Position numbers and translations under genes: made by a program. Source: Rhodanobacter sp. DHG33 (GTDB lineage Bacteria > Pseudomonadota > Gammaproteobacteria > Xanthomonadales > Rhodanobacteraceae). From it: a DNA stretch of 64,000 nucleotides. This document shows positions 46,439 to 55,996 of the stretch, piece by piece. The first letter of the stretch is position 1. Every line of letters starts with the position of its first letter. The notes beneath the pieces are model-generated. The model was not told where the DNA came from, did no database searches, and worked only from the letters and a program-made list of their open reading frames with translations. The DNA lies in assembly GCF_014843005.1 (NCBI RefSeq), contig NZ_JACYXM010000002.1, forward strand, positions 620,001-684,000, given 5' to 3'.

Positions 46439-47941
46439 TCACTGCTTGCTCAGATCGGAGTGGTGCCACCAGCCGCCACCCAGCGCCTGGTACAGCGCGG
46501 CCGAGTCGGCGAAGCGGTTGGCTTGGGCTTGCACGAGGGCGATCCTTGCCTGCTGATAGGACTGTTCGGCGTTCAGCAGCTGCAGGCCGCCGGCATAGCC
46601 ATCCTTGAGTTGCCGTTGCACGAGCGCCAGCGTCAGCTTGGCGGCCTGCTCGGTCTTGGCCGTGGCCTGCAGCGCTTTCGCATCCTGGTCCAGCGCGACC
46701 AGCGTGTCGGCAACGTTCTGGAACGCCGTAAGCACGGTGCTGCGGTATTGCTCAGAGGCCTCGACATAGGCCGCCTTGGCGGCGCGTTGCTGGTGCAAGA
46801 GGGTACCGCCCTCGAAGATCGGAGCAGTGATGCCCGCGGCCACATCCCAGAAGCCGGTACCACCGGTGAAGAGCTTGGAGAACTCGAGGGCCGTGCTGCC
46901 GGTATCGGCCGTGAGCGTGATGTTCGGCAGCCGCGCCGCGGTGGCGACGCCGACCTCGGCGCTGGCAGCATGCAGGTTGGCTTGTGCCTGGCGCACGTCC
47001 GGCCGCTGCGCCACGAGTGCCGAGGGCAGGGAGAGCGGCAGGGTTTCCGGCAGCTGCAAACTGTCCAGCGTGATCTGGTCGCCGGTTGCCTGCGAAGGGA
47101 AACGACCCGCCAGTACCGCCAATTGGTCACGTTGCTGAGCCAACTGCTTTTCCAGCGGCGGCAGCGTGGCCTCGGTCTGCGCGAGCTGCGATTCCTGCGC
47201 GGCCAGGTCGATGCGGCTCGCATAGCCCTTGGCGAATTGATAGCGCAGGATGTCGAGCATCCGGGTGTTCGCGTCGACCAGTTGCCGCGTGGCGTCGACC
47301 TGCGCCTGCAGCGATGCCAGCTGGATCGCTGCCACCGCCACGTTCGAGGCCAGCGTGTTCCAGGTCGCGATCATCTGGAAGCGCGCGGCTTGTTCCTGTG
47401 CCTTGAGCGATTCGACCGAACGGCGGTTTGCGCCGAATACGTCCGGTGTGTAGGAAACCGTGAGCTGCGGGGTGTACAGGTTGTACAGGAAGGCGTTGGA
47501 TTCGGGCACCGGCGCCAGCGAACCAGGCTGGCGTTGGCGGCTGGCCGACAGGTTTGCCGACACGCTGGGCAGGAAGGCGCCGCGCTGCGCCAGCATATTT
47601 TCGTGCGCCACGCGCAAGGCCGCCTGCGCGGCCTTCAGGTCATGGTTGCGCGTCAATGCCTGCTGGATCAGCGCATCGAGCGGCGCGGAGTGGAACAGCG
47701 TCCACCAGTCGCCGGGGATGTCCGCGCCCGATTCGAGATGCTGTGCCTCGCCGCCGGCCACGCCAGGCGTTGCAGCCGTCGTCGCAACGGGGTTGGGTGT
47801 ATAGCCGCTGACAGCGGGCGGAGCGGGCGGCTTGAAATCCGGACCCACCGCGCAAGCCGCAAGCAGCAGCGCGGCGGCCATCGGCGCGGTGAACCGAAAG
47901 GCTTGCGCCACGGCTACGCGGATATACGGCAAGGCAACCAT
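46439..47941 (-). CDS. NodT-family outer-membrane efflux lipoprotein
   Basis: About 500 residues; lipobox LLLAAC (C30) followed by AVGPDFKPP, the classic NodT/OprM start. Two TolC-like repeats follow (for example YTPQLTVSYTPDVFGANRRS and PNITLTADTGSTALEFSKLF). It forms the trimeric channel of the efflux system. The start is uncertain: an AGGAG lies 14 bases upstream of the ATG at 47941, and a GTG at 47956 is in frame. It is the first gene of the operon. Use of a NodT-type channel in place of a classical CzcC is a mild peculiarity. Confidence 0.9.
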   Translation of the reverse strand: MVALPYIRVAVAQAFRFTAPMAAALLLAACAVGPDFKPPAPPAVSGYTPNPVATTAATPGVAGGEAQHLESGADIPGDWWTLFHSAPLDALIQQALTRNHDLKAAQAALRVAHENMLAQRGAFLPSVSANLSASRQRQPGSLAPVPESNAFLYNLYTPQLTVSYTPDVFGANRRSVESLKAQEQAARFQMIATWNTLASNVAVAAIQLASLQAQVDATRQLVDANTRMLDILRYQFAKGYASRIDLAAQESQLAQTEATLPPLEKQLAQQRDQLAVLAGRFPSQATGDQITLDSLQLPETLPLSLPSALVAQRPDVRQAQANLHAASAEVGVATAARLPNITLTADTGSTALEFSKLFTGGTGFWDVAAGITAPIFEGGTLLHQQRAAKAAYVEASEQYRSTVLTAFQNVADTLVALDQDAKALQATAKTEQAAKLTLALVQRQLKDGYAGGLQLLNAEQSYQQARIALVQAQANRFADSAALYQALGGGWWHHSDLSKQ

Positions 47942-48633
47942 GACGAACCCGCACACTCCTCACGCATTGTGCAGCCAGCGGCATGGCCGCTAGAACCTGG
48001 CGAGAGACGAGCCCTGCGCCACCCCTCGTGGTTCGGCTCTGGACAATGATGCCGCGCGGGCACCTCGTGGGTGTCTTGCGCAGCCGAAAGTTCAGGGTCG
48101 GATCACGTCGTGCAACTCCCGGCCCCGGCAGGCACCTCAAGCGAGCACAAGCTGCTCAAGATATTCCTTGCCGACGGGCGCGGCAACGATGAATTTTCTT
48201 GCGCCGAGGGGCGTTCGTGGCCGGGTGGGCAGTGGGCCTGGCGCTCCTGGCATTGCCTATATGCAGGCAGGGCACTGCGCGCCCTGGAGATATACGAAGT
48301 CCCCCGGCAGGACTCCATTGAATACGGCCGAGTCGGTGGTTGCCGTTCTGCGGCGATTGACTCTTCTGTCTGCGCTGTTGCCATCGCGGCTTCGCTTCCC
48401 GGGAACAAAGGGATTCACTGCGGCTAGCGCCATCAGACAAGAAGCGCGAATGGTTGAAACCATGACGCAATCGTCTAATAGCGGCAAAGGCGGCGTCTTT
48501 TCACATGCAGTTGATTGACCTGCGAGACCTACGCCATTACAAAAAAAGAAACAGGGGACATCGCAGGGGCATCGGCATCGCGCTGAGGCCCTACGGCACA
48601 TTGCCTAAGGTTTAACGACTTTGGAGAATTGCT
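47942..48633. other. Gene-free divergent region between efflux and pilus operons
   Basis: About 690 bases between the minus-strand efflux operon and the plus-strand pilus operon. Short open frames on both strands show no family features. Promoters for both operons must lie here, but no clear operator was recognised by eye. Confidence 0.5.
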
Positions 48634-49158
48634 ATGACGCGACGCCTGTCCGCACGTGCTCTCGTATTCGCCCTCTCGGCGATGGCATCCTTATCCGCCT
48701 CCGCGGCGACTTATTCAAACGGCACCAGCACCGCCACATTCAACGTGACGCTCACGTTGCAGGCGAACTGCGGCATCACCGCCAATCCGTTGAACTTCGG
48801 CACGTCAGGCGTGCTGTCGACGGCCATTAACCAGCAATCGACGCTGAGTGTCACCTGCACGAACACCACGCCGTACAACGTCGGCCTTGATGCCGGTACT
48901 GTGACGGGATCTTCGGTGGCCAACCGGTTGATGGCGGGTACGGCCACCGGCAACACCGGCACTACCGTGGCCTTCGAGCTCTATCAGGACGCGGGGCACA
49001 CCACCGTGTGGGGCAATACCCAGGGCACTAATACGGTGGCCGGCACGGGCAGCGGCGCTGCACAGACCATCAACGTCTACGGTCAGGTGCCAGTGCAGGC
49101 CACGACGCCCAAGCCCGACACGTACCAGACCACGATCACTGCCACAGTCTACTTCTGA
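48634..49158 (+). CDS. Spore coat U (SCPU) domain pilin, Csu-type
   Basis: The 174-residue product has a GGAGAA site and a signal peptide ending ASA (near residue 25). One SCPU domain follows, with LQANCGITANPLNFG, the conserved 'C.(I/V)......F(G)' start, VTCTNTTPYNVGLDAG and the end YQTTITATVYF, the donor/acceptor strand pattern. The two cysteines probably form one disulfide. This is the pilin subunit of an archaic chaperone-usher pilus (Csu, involved in biofilm on abiotic surfaces in Acinetobacter). It is the first gene of the operon; only three bases separate it from the chaperone gene. Confidence 0.92.
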   Translation: MTRRLSARALVFALSAMASLSASAATYSNGTSTATFNVTLTLQANCGITANPLNFGTSGVLSTAINQQSTLSVTCTNTTPYNVGLDAGTVTGSSVANRLMAGTATGNTGTTVAFELYQDAGHTTVWGNTQGTNTVAGTGSGAAQTINVYGQVPVQATTPKPDTYQTTITATVYF

Positions 49159-49161
49159 GCC

Positions 49162-49893
49162 ATGCTTCCAACGAAGCTGAGACACACCGTTCTCGCAACG
49201 GTGATGGCATCCCTGTGCGCCGTGGTGCAGGCTGCATCCCTGCAGATTTCGCCGGTGACGGTGGACATGCCGCCGGATGCGAATGCGGTCGGGATCACGC
49301 TGAGCAACCCTGGCGCCAAGCCGCTTTACGGGCAGGTGCGCGTGTTCCGCTGGGGACAGAACGATACGGGCGATACGCTGGATGCCACGCAGGATATCGC
49401 AGCCAGCCCGCCGCTGATCCAGGTTGCCCCGCACAGCGACCAACTGGTGCGGCTGGTGCGCCAATCGCACGATGCGGTGTCGACGGAACAGAGCTTCCGC
49501 GTCTTGATCGATGAGATACCGCTGCCGGACGCCGCGGCGGCGAACGGCGTAACCATCAGGCTGCGCTATTCGGTACCCATCTTCATCCATCCGAATGGCG
49601 CCATCGGCAAGCCAGAGCTGTCGTGGCAATTGCTGCGAAGTCCGCAAGGCTGGTTGCTGCGCGTATCCAATGCGGGAGATCGGCATGGGCAGATCGGAGA
49701 AGTGAAGCTGCTCGCGGCGGGCAGGACGCTGATCCTCAACAAAGGTCTGCTCGGCTATGTACTCGCCGGCCATACCCAGCAATGGAAGATCGATCTCGAT
49801 CCCGGTGTCGCACTTCAAGGCCCGCTGAAGATACAAGCGAACATCAACGGGCAGTCCAGCGGTGCAGTCGCGACGGTGGCTGCACCCCATTGA
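49162..49893 (+). CDS. Periplasmic pilus chaperone (PapD-like, Csu-type)
   Basis: The 243-residue product has a signal peptide and two Ig-like domains. The first includes LQISPVTVDMPPDANAVGIT, and LYGQVRVFRWGQND leads to the domain's usual conserved 'P..I.V.P...Q..R' motif (PPLIQVAPHSDQLVRLVR). The second has a FIHPNG segment and a WQLLRSPQGWLLRVSNAGD stretch. It escorts pilin subunits by donor-strand complementation to the usher. It sits second in the operon, with its 3' end overlapping the possible start region of the usher gene. Confidence 0.92.
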   Translation: MLPTKLRHTVLATVMASLCAVVQAASLQISPVTVDMPPDANAVGITLSNPGAKPLYGQVRVFRWGQNDTGDTLDATQDIAASPPLIQVAPHSDQLVRLVRQSHDAVSTEQSFRVLIDEIPLPDAAAANGVTIRLRYSVPIFIHPNGAIGKPELSWQLLRSPQGWLLRVSNAGDRHGQIGEVKLLAAGRTLILNKGLLGYVLAGHTQQWKIDLDPGVALQGPLKIQANINGQSSGAVATVAAPH

Positions 49894-49921
49894 CGCGATG
49901 GGATGCCGGCAGCGCCATGCA

Positions 49922-52303
49922 ATGAATTGCATTGCCGGACATGCGAAAGGCGGCGCCCGGCGATTTTGTCTCGCGCTATGCATGACCGCCTCGATGGCCA
50001 TGATGTCACCCCTACAAGCCGCAACGGAAAACCCTGCCAGCACGCTGCCCCCAAATGCATTCCTGGGCGATGCCAACCAGCCGCAAGAGGTATATCTCGA
50101 AGTGATCTTGAATGGTGAACGCCAGGGCCCGCTCCAGCATTTCACCTTGCGCGGCGGCAAGCTGTTCGCGACCGCGCAGACGCTCGAAGCCATCGGACTG
50201 GCCAGCGACAAGCTGGGGACGACGCAGGCACAAGAGGTGCCACTGGATCGGGTTAATGGGCTTCGTTATCGCTACGACGCCGCCACGCAGGCGGTTGAGC
50301 TCACGGTGGGGGATCGCCTGCGCAAACCCTACCTGCTGGATGCGCGGCAGCTGCAGACAACGCCGAAAGCCAGTTCGGGGCGGGGTTTCCTGGTGAACTA
50401 CGATGCCATTGCACAGAGCGACGCACGCTCGCGGTTCGCGCTCTGGTCGGAGGAGCGCTACTTCGATCCGCGTGGCGTATTCAGCAATACCGGCGTGGCC
50501 TATCTGTATGCCGGTACGCAGCGCTATGTCCGCTACGACACGTCCTGGAGCCAGTCCGATCCCGACACGCTGAGCACCGTCCAGTGGGGCGACACCATTT
50601 CCTCGTCTCTGTCATGGTCGCGTTCGATTCGCCTGGCGGGATGGCAATGGCGCAGCAACTTCGCCTTGAGGCCCGACCTGGTGACGTTTCCGCTGCCGCT
50701 GCTGTCGGGTTCGTCGGCCGTCCCCACTGCGCTGGATCTGTACGTCAACAACATGCATCAGCTGCACACGGATGTTCCGGCCGGTCCGTTCGAACTGACC
50801 AACGCGCCGGGCATCACGGGCGCAGGACAGGCCACGCTGGTGACGCAGGACGCCCTCGGCCGTTCCCTGACCACGTCATTGCCGCTCTACGTGGATCCGC
50901 GGCTGCTGGCTGCGGGGCTCTCGAGTTATTCGGTCGAGCTGGGCTTCGTGCGTCGGAACTATGGCCTGGTGTCGGACGACTACGATCCCCATCCTGCGGG
51001 CAGCGGTTCCTGGCGCTACGGCGTCAGCGACACGGTCACCGTCGAGGGGCATGGCGAAGCGGGCGACGGCCTGTTCAATGCGGGGGGCGGCGCGCTCGTC
51101 CGTCTTGGCATGGCGGGCGTCGTCAGCGGCTCGCTGTCGGCCAGCGGCGGCCGGATGCAAGGCACGCAGGCCAGTCTCGGTTATCAGCTGATCGAGCCGC
51201 ATTTCTCCATCAACGCGCAGACGACGCGCACCTTCGGGGATTACGGCGACCTGGCGGCGCGCGAAGGCACGCCGGTACCCACGGCGATCGATCAGCTGAC
51301 GGTATCGTTTCCGGTCTTCAGGCAGCAGGATCTGGCGGTCAGCTATATCGGCTACAGGGTGCGCGGTGGAGTTGTCTCGCGCCTGGGCTCGGTGTCGTAC
51401 AACCTGAGCTTCGGCAACCTGCTGTCGCTGTTCTTCAGCGGCTATCAGGATTTCGCCCAGCATCGTTCGCGCGGTATTTTCATCGGCGTGAATATCGGCC
51501 TTGGCGATCGCGTTTCGCTCGATACCACCGTGGGCCGGCAGAATGGCCAGTTTTACTACAACGCCAACGCCGTGCGCACGCCAGACTACGGCGGCGGTTG
51601 GGGCTGGGGGCTGCAGGCGGGCGGCAGCGGCGGCATCGACTATCGCCAGGCACAGCTGCAGTACCTGGGCAGCGACGGGCAGCTGACCGGCACGCTGGAT
51701 ACGATCGCGGGGCATACCACTGGATCGTTGGAGGCGCTGGGCTCGGTCGTGCTCATGGACGACAGCGTGCAGATGGCGCGGCGCATCTACGATGGCTTTG
51801 CCATGGTGTCGACCGATGGCGTGAGTGGCATTCCCGTGCTGCACGACAACCGCGTCATCGGTTCGACCGACGCAGGCGGCCATCTGCTGGTTCCCGATCT
51901 GAACGCCTACCAAGACAACCAGCTCGCCATCGACAGCATGCGCTTGCCGGCCGATGTGCGCATCGACAAGACCTCGATCGATGCGGTGCCGCAGTCGCAA
52001 TCCGGCGTACTGGCGCGCTTCTCGCTCGTGCACGACGACGCGGCATCGGTGATCCTGCATGACGCCGGAGGCAAGCCGATTCCGGCCGGATCGCGCGTTC
52101 GTTACGTGGAAGGCGGGTCGGAGACCGTCGTCGGCTATGACGGCCTCACCTATATCGAGAGTCTGCACAAGGAGAACCACCTCGAAGTGGATGCCCCGGC
52201 AGGGCATTGCATCGCGAGTTTCGATTACCGGCGTTCCAAAGACCACGACGTGCAGACCATCGGCCCGGTGGCATGTCGTGCGTCGAAGGAGCATTCGCCA
52301 TGA
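49922..52303 (+). CDS. Outer-membrane usher protein, Csu-type
   Basis: About 793 residues. After a signal peptide (helped by the start at 49922; GTG 49862 and ATG 49898 are also in frame) come a PapC-N-like domain with EVYLEVILNGERQGPLQHFT, the usher barrel (for example RYDTSWSQSDPDTLSTVQWG), the conserved TALDLYVNNMHQLHTDVPAG plug region, and C-terminal Ig-like domains. It assembles and secretes the pilus across the outer membrane. It overlaps the tip-protein gene by four bases (ATGA). Confidence 0.92.
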   Translation: MNCIAGHAKGGARRFCLALCMTASMAMMSPLQAATENPASTLPPNAFLGDANQPQEVYLEVILNGERQGPLQHFTLRGGKLFATAQTLEAIGLASDKLGTTQAQEVPLDRVNGLRYRYDAATQAVELTVGDRLRKPYLLDARQLQTTPKASSGRGFLVNYDAIAQSDARSRFALWSEERYFDPRGVFSNTGVAYLYAGTQRYVRYDTSWSQSDPDTLSTVQWGDTISSSLSWSRSIRLAGWQWRSNFALRPDLVTFPLPLLSGSSAVPTALDLYVNNMHQLHTDVPAGPFELTNAPGITGAGQATLVTQDALGRSLTTSLPLYVDPRLLAAGLSSYSVELGFVRRNYGLVSDDYDPHPAGSGSWRYGVSDTVTVEGHGEAGDGLFNAGGGALVRLGMAGVVSGSLSASGGRMQGTQASLGYQLIEPHFSINAQTTRTFGDYGDLAAREGTPVPTAIDQLTVSFPVFRQQDLAVSYIGYRVRGGVVSRLGSVSYNLSFGNLLSLFFSGYQDFAQHRSRGIFIGVNIGLGDRVSLDTTVGRQNGQFYYNANAVRTPDYGGGWGWGLQAGGSGGIDYRQAQLQYLGSDGQLTGTLDTIAGHTTGSLEALGSVVLMDDSVQMARRIYDGFAMVSTDGVSGIPVLHDNRVIGSTDAGGHLLVPDLNAYQDNQLAIDSMRLPADVRIDKTSIDAVPQSQSGVLARFSLVHDDAASVILHDAGGKPIPAGSRVRYVEGGSETVVGYDGLTYIESLHKENHLEVDAPAGHCIASFDYRRSKDHDVQTIGPVACRASKEHSP

Positions 52304-53256
52304 AGTATCTGGCGTATGCGCTGCTTTTCATGTTGCTGCTGGTCGGCGGACGGGTTCATGCGGAGACCTGCACGGCTACCGCCTCGTCCGTCAGTTTTGG
52401 CAATGTCAGCCCGATTGCGGGCACGGCGGTTGCTGCATCGGGAACGGTAAGCGTCACCTGCACGTGGTCGGCCATAACGCTTACGCCGTCCGTGCAGGTG
52501 TGCCTGAATGTCGGCGCCACCAGCCCCCGCTCCATGAGCGACGGCGCCAGCAACCTGCAATACGACCTTTACCAGGACGCAGCGCATTCGCTGGTCTGGG
52601 GATCGATCTACAACGGCACCACGCCTATCGCGGTGCAGCTCAACAAGCCTGCGACCGGTACCAGCGCAAGCACGACCGTGAGCTATTACGGACTGATCGC
52701 GGCGAACCAGCCCACGGTCCCTACGGTAAACAACAGCAGCACCGTCTACACCCAGGGCTTCGGCGGCAACCAGACTTCGCTCAACTATGGCTTCTACGTG
52801 CTTATTGCGCCCACGTGCGCCTCGCTGACCACGTCGAACGGCACTTTTCCATTCACTGCGAGCGCCACCGTGGTGAACAACTGCCTGATCAGCGCAACGA
52901 ATGTCAGTTTCGGCAGTGCAGGCGTACTAAAAAGCAGCCTGTCCGCAACCGGATCCATTTCCGCGCGCTGCACGAATGGCGACGCATTCCGTATCTCGTT
53001 GAACGGCGGTTCCAGCGGCAACGTGGCGGCGCGAACCCTGCAGCGACAAGGCGGAGGAGGAACCGTGAGCTATCAGCTCTATACGGACAGTGCACGCAGC
53101 ATTCCATGGGGCGATGGCACGGCAGGCACAAGCATGATGACCGGCACGGGCAGCGGCAATGCCCAAGCCATCAGCGTCTATGGCCAGGTGCCCGCACAGG
53201 CGACCCCGGCGCCCGGCAGCTACAGCGACACCATCACCGCCACCATCGTCTTTTGA
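52300..53256 (+). CDS. Two-domain SCPU tip protein (CsuE-like)
   Basis: The 318-residue product has a signal peptide (MKYLAYALLFMLLLVGGRVHA) and two tandem SCPU domains. The first starts TCTATASSVSFGNVSP (about residues 24-165). The second has CLISATNVSFGSAGV and ends YSDTITATIVF (about 185-318), close to the pilin of the same operon. A two-domain subunit is the architecture of Csu tip adhesins, whose N-terminal domain binds surfaces by exposed hydrophobic loops. It is the last gene of the four-gene operon. Confidence 0.9.
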   Translation: MKYLAYALLFMLLLVGGRVHAETCTATASSVSFGNVSPIAGTAVAASGTVSVTCTWSAITLTPSVQVCLNVGATSPRSMSDGASNLQYDLYQDAAHSLVWGSIYNGTTPIAVQLNKPATGTSASTTVSYYGLIAANQPTVPTVNNSSTVYTQGFGGNQTSLNYGFYVLIAPTCASLTTSNGTFPFTASATVVNNCLISATNVSFGSAGVLKSSLSATGSISARCTNGDAFRISLNGGSSGNVAARTLQRQGGGGTVSYQLYTDSARSIPWGDGTAGTSMMTGTGSGNAQAISVYGQVPAQATPAPGSYSDTITATIVF

Positions 53257-53358
53257 GCTACGGACCGTGCGTCTGTATCTGTAGCGGTTGGTATGGCGGA
53301 TCACCAGGCCGCCATTTCGACTTTCGAATCGAACAGCCAGCTGTTCCGCACCGAAGTT

Positions 53359-54213
53359 TTATGCGTTGACGAAACCCTTGAACGCAGCCCCCAGAGTGCG
53401 CAGCGCGTTGCGCGAACGGTGGTCACTCAGCGCGGAATAGAGAACGACCTCTTGCGTTGGCAGGACCGGCAGCGCCAACGTCTTGCCGATATCGACGGTA
53501 CCGGCAGGCGCGCTGCGCCGCGCCAGCACGGCAATAGCGATGCCGGCCGCCGCCGCGGCACCGACGACGGCGGCGCCCTTGCCGATAAACACTTCGGTCC
53601 ACGGGATGGCCGCCTGGTCAAGCGCACGCACGGCAGTCGCGCGTATGCTGCAGGACTCGCCCTGGGTGGACAGCGGCAGTGGTTGACCCTTGCGGGGCTG
53701 CCAATCCGCAGCGGCGATCCAGGCGAAGCTTTCGGTGAATAATTTCTCGGCGCGGCAGTTCCGATCTTCCGGCTGCAGCACCAAGGCTGCGTCCAGCCGG
53801 CCTTCGTCATAGGCCTGCATCACTTCGCGCGAGCCGGCGACCCGCAGTTCGATCAACAGATGCGGGTCGTGCTCGTTCATATAGCGCAGCAGGGCAGGCA
53901 ATTCGCTGCCGACGATCTGGTGGCTGATGCCGATGACCAGGCGGCGCTGTTCCACGCTGAAGGAAGCGACGGCGCGATCGTGCGCACCCACCAGATCGCG
54001 TGCCGAAACGAGGAAGAGGGCGCCCTCGGCAGACAAGCGCACTTGCCGCGGCGTGCGTTCCAACAGGCGCCGTCCCAGCTGCGCCTCCAGTCGACGCAGC
54101 TTGAGGCTGATCGCGGATTGGGTGCTGTCCAGGGCCTCGGCCGCACGGGTGAAGCTCTGCAGATCGGCGGTCAGGACGAAGGCTTTCACGGCATCGAGGT
54201 CGAGGGCTCTCAT
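53359..54213 (-). CDS. LysR-family transcriptional regulator
   Basis: The 284-residue product has an N-terminal winged helix (MRALDLDAVKAFVLTADLQS, then FTRAAEALDSTQSAISLKLR and RLEAQLGRRLLERTPRQV) and a type 2 periplasmic-binding-like effector domain. It resembles regulators with a low-complexity Ala-rich stretch in the second half (AAVVGAAAAAGIAIAVLARR). It is divergent from the first lipocalin-like gene. A CATTTGAAATG palindrome and a 13-base sequence shared with the second lipocalin-like gene lie in the gap. Confidence 0.93.
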   Translation of the reverse strand: MRALDLDAVKAFVLTADLQSFTRAAEALDSTQSAISLKLRRLEAQLGRRLLERTPRQVRLSAEGALFLVSARDLVGAHDRAVASFSVEQRRLVIGISHQIVGSELPALLRYMNEHDPHLLIELRVAGSREVMQAYDEGRLDAALVLQPEDRNCRAEKLFTESFAWIAAADWQPRKGQPLPLSTQGESCSIRATAVRALDQAAIPWTEVFIGKGAAVVGAAAAAGIAIAVLARRSAPAGTVDIGKTLALPVLPTQEVVLYSALSDHRSRNALRTLGAAFKGFVNA

Positions 54214-54227
54214 GATTCATCCATTTC

Positions 54228-54258
54228 CATTTGAAATGACTGAAATATCCAAAAATGG
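54228..54258. promoter_or_regulatory. LysR-type site: palindrome plus shared upstream motif
   Basis: CATTTGAAATG (54228-54238) is a perfect palindrome around a central G. It overlaps ATGACTGAAATAT (54236-54248), which is repeated exactly at 62238-62250 upstream of the paralogous lipocalin-like gene. The site lies in the LysR/lipocalin divergent gap, so it is a likely operator. Confidence 0.6.
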
Positions 54259-54321
54259 GATTTATCAATGCATGGTAGCCGACTACGCTGACTCCATGCA
54301 CACAACAGCGGAGGATGCTCG

Positions 54322-54900
54322 ATGCGTCGCTTCCCATGGTTTTTCGCGCTTGGCGGGTTGGCTTTATTGCTCGGTCCACTTTTGGCCAGCGCCACCGACA
54401 GCACGACCAATTCGGCATTTGAACAGGCGGTACTGCGCGCCGATAACGCCTCGGATTCCGCTCCGGGCGAAGTGCCAGCCTCGCTGGTCGGTGCCTGGAC
54501 GCTGGTTCGTGTCGACAACGTTTATCCGGACGGCCATCGCGTGGCGCTGTACGGACCGCATCCGGAGGGCCTGTGGATCATCGACGCCCACGGCCGCTAC
54601 ATGATGCAGATGGTGCGTGCGCAGCGCACCGGCTTTGTCGCCAACGACAAGTCGAAAGGCACGCCCGAGGAATACCGCGCGGCGTCGCTGGACAGCAACG
54701 CGCACTATGGCCAGATACGGGCAGACGCCACGACCTTCCACACGCACATCGAGCACGCTTCGTTTCCGAACTGGGATGGCAAGAGCGGTGGCTCCGCATA
54801 CACCCTGAAAGGTGACTTGTTGACCTACACCGTGGCCAAGCCGTCCAGCGGTGCGGAGGAGGGCGCCCATGGCGAAGTGGAATGGCAGCGATTGCCCTGA
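54322..54900 (+). CDS. Secreted lipocalin-like domain protein
   Basis: The 192-residue product starts with a GGAGG site and has a signal peptide ending near ASA. The body matches the lipocalin-like domain family: SLVGAWTLVRVDNVYPDGHR, then GLWIIDAHGRYMMQMVRA and a C-terminal FHTHIEHASFPNWDG. Members often occur near secondary-metabolite genes and regulators, and the ligand is unknown. It is closely similar to the gene at 62321, in the same order of motifs, so the two are paralogues. Divergent from LysR, so probably controlled by it. Confidence 0.82.
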   Translation: MRRFPWFFALGGLALLLGPLLASATDSTTNSAFEQAVLRADNASDSAPGEVPASLVGAWTLVRVDNVYPDGHRVALYGPHPEGLWIIDAHGRYMMQMVRAQRTGFVANDKSKGTPEEYRAASLDSNAHYGQIRADATTFHTHIEHASFPNWDGKSGGSAYTLKGDLLTYTVAKPSSGAEEGAHGEVEWQRLP

Positions 54901-54948
54901 AAACACCGGGTCATCGCGATAACTCATCTTTACGGAGCATCAGGACTC

Positions 54949-55725
54949 ATGAAAAAGACTTTGCTCGGCCTTGCCTTGCTCGGCGCCACGGCATTGGCGT
55001 ATGCCGGTACGTCACTCCCCATGTATGTGACAGCCGCTGTCTCCGATAGCGCACGTCCGGCTGCGGACAAGCAGCGTGACCCCGACCGCAAGCCCGCCGA
55101 GCTCGTCACTTTTGCCGGCATCAAGCCCGGCGACAAAGTGGCCGACGTGATGCCGGGTGGCGGTTACTTCACGCGCATCTTCAGCAAGGTGGTCGGGCCG
55201 CAGGGGCATGTCTATGCCGTGGTGCCGGAAAGCATCGCGAACGCAAGGCCGAAGGCGCTCGACCCGATCAAGGCGATAGCTGCCGATATGGCGTTCAACA
55301 ATACGACCCTGATGGTGCAGCCTTACGACCAGCTCGGTGCGCCGTCGTCGCTCGACGTGGTCTGGACCTCGCAGAATTATCACGATGTCTACGGCGCAGT
55401 CAGCGTCTTCGCGGTCAAAGGCAGCAGCGGCCCCGATGAGGCGGCCAAGCTCGACGCAGCGGCCTTCAAGACCTTGAAGCCCGGCGGCGTCTTCGTGGTG
55501 GTCGACCATGCGGCGGAACCGGGTTCGGGCGGACGCGACGCCGGCACGCTGCACCGGATCGATCCGGCCACGGTGATTGCGCAAGTGCAAGCGGCCGGAT
55601 TTGTGCTGGAGGCGCGGAGCGATCTCTTGAGCAATCCGCAGGATGCCCACGACAAGATCATTTTCGCGCCGGAGATCAAGGGGCACACGGACAAGTTCAT
55701 CCTTAAATTCCGCAAGCCTGGCTGA
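54949..55725 (+). CDS. Exported methyltransferase-fold protein (COG4798 type)
   Basis: The 258-residue product begins with a clear signal peptide (MKKTLLGLALLGATALAYAG) followed by the class I SAM-methyltransferase fold. The SAM-binding motif I region is DKVADVMPGGGYFTRIF, an altered 'D...G.G' loop, and the motif after the acidic end of strand 2 is QGHVYAVVPES. The next conserved piece is DVVWTSQNYHDVYG, then LKPGGVFVVVDHAAEPGSG. Cytosolic SAM should not be available after export, which makes the family puzzling. It lies 49 bases after the lipocalin-like gene and may be co-transcribed. Confidence 0.85.
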   Translation: MKKTLLGLALLGATALAYAGTSLPMYVTAAVSDSARPAADKQRDPDRKPAELVTFAGIKPGDKVADVMPGGGYFTRIFSKVVGPQGHVYAVVPESIANARPKALDPIKAIAADMAFNNTTLMVQPYDQLGAPSSLDVVWTSQNYHDVYGAVSVFAVKGSSGPDEAAKLDAAAFKTLKPGGVFVVVDHAAEPGSGGRDAGTLHRIDPATVIAQVQAAGFVLEARSDLLSNPQDAHDKIIFAPEIKGHTDKFILKFRKPG

Positions 55726-55996
55726 TCTGCATGCAGGCAAGCGGAAGTGGATATGAGCGCGCACCGTTCGAGAACGGTTGCGCGCAGCCAGGCAGTGGGC
55801 AAAGGCTTCTCCGTTGATCGCCGCAGATGGCATGTTGCGGCTGTGCTCTCCGCGAGAGTCGAGACGAGCGCCGCATGTCACTCCGATGTGCCCTGCAGCC
55901 CTTCACATGGTGTCCAGCCATAGCCCAATGCCCATACGGCTATCGGGCGATGCCGCACTCCAGGCGCGAAATCCGTAGATTCAAAAGGGTGCCTGC

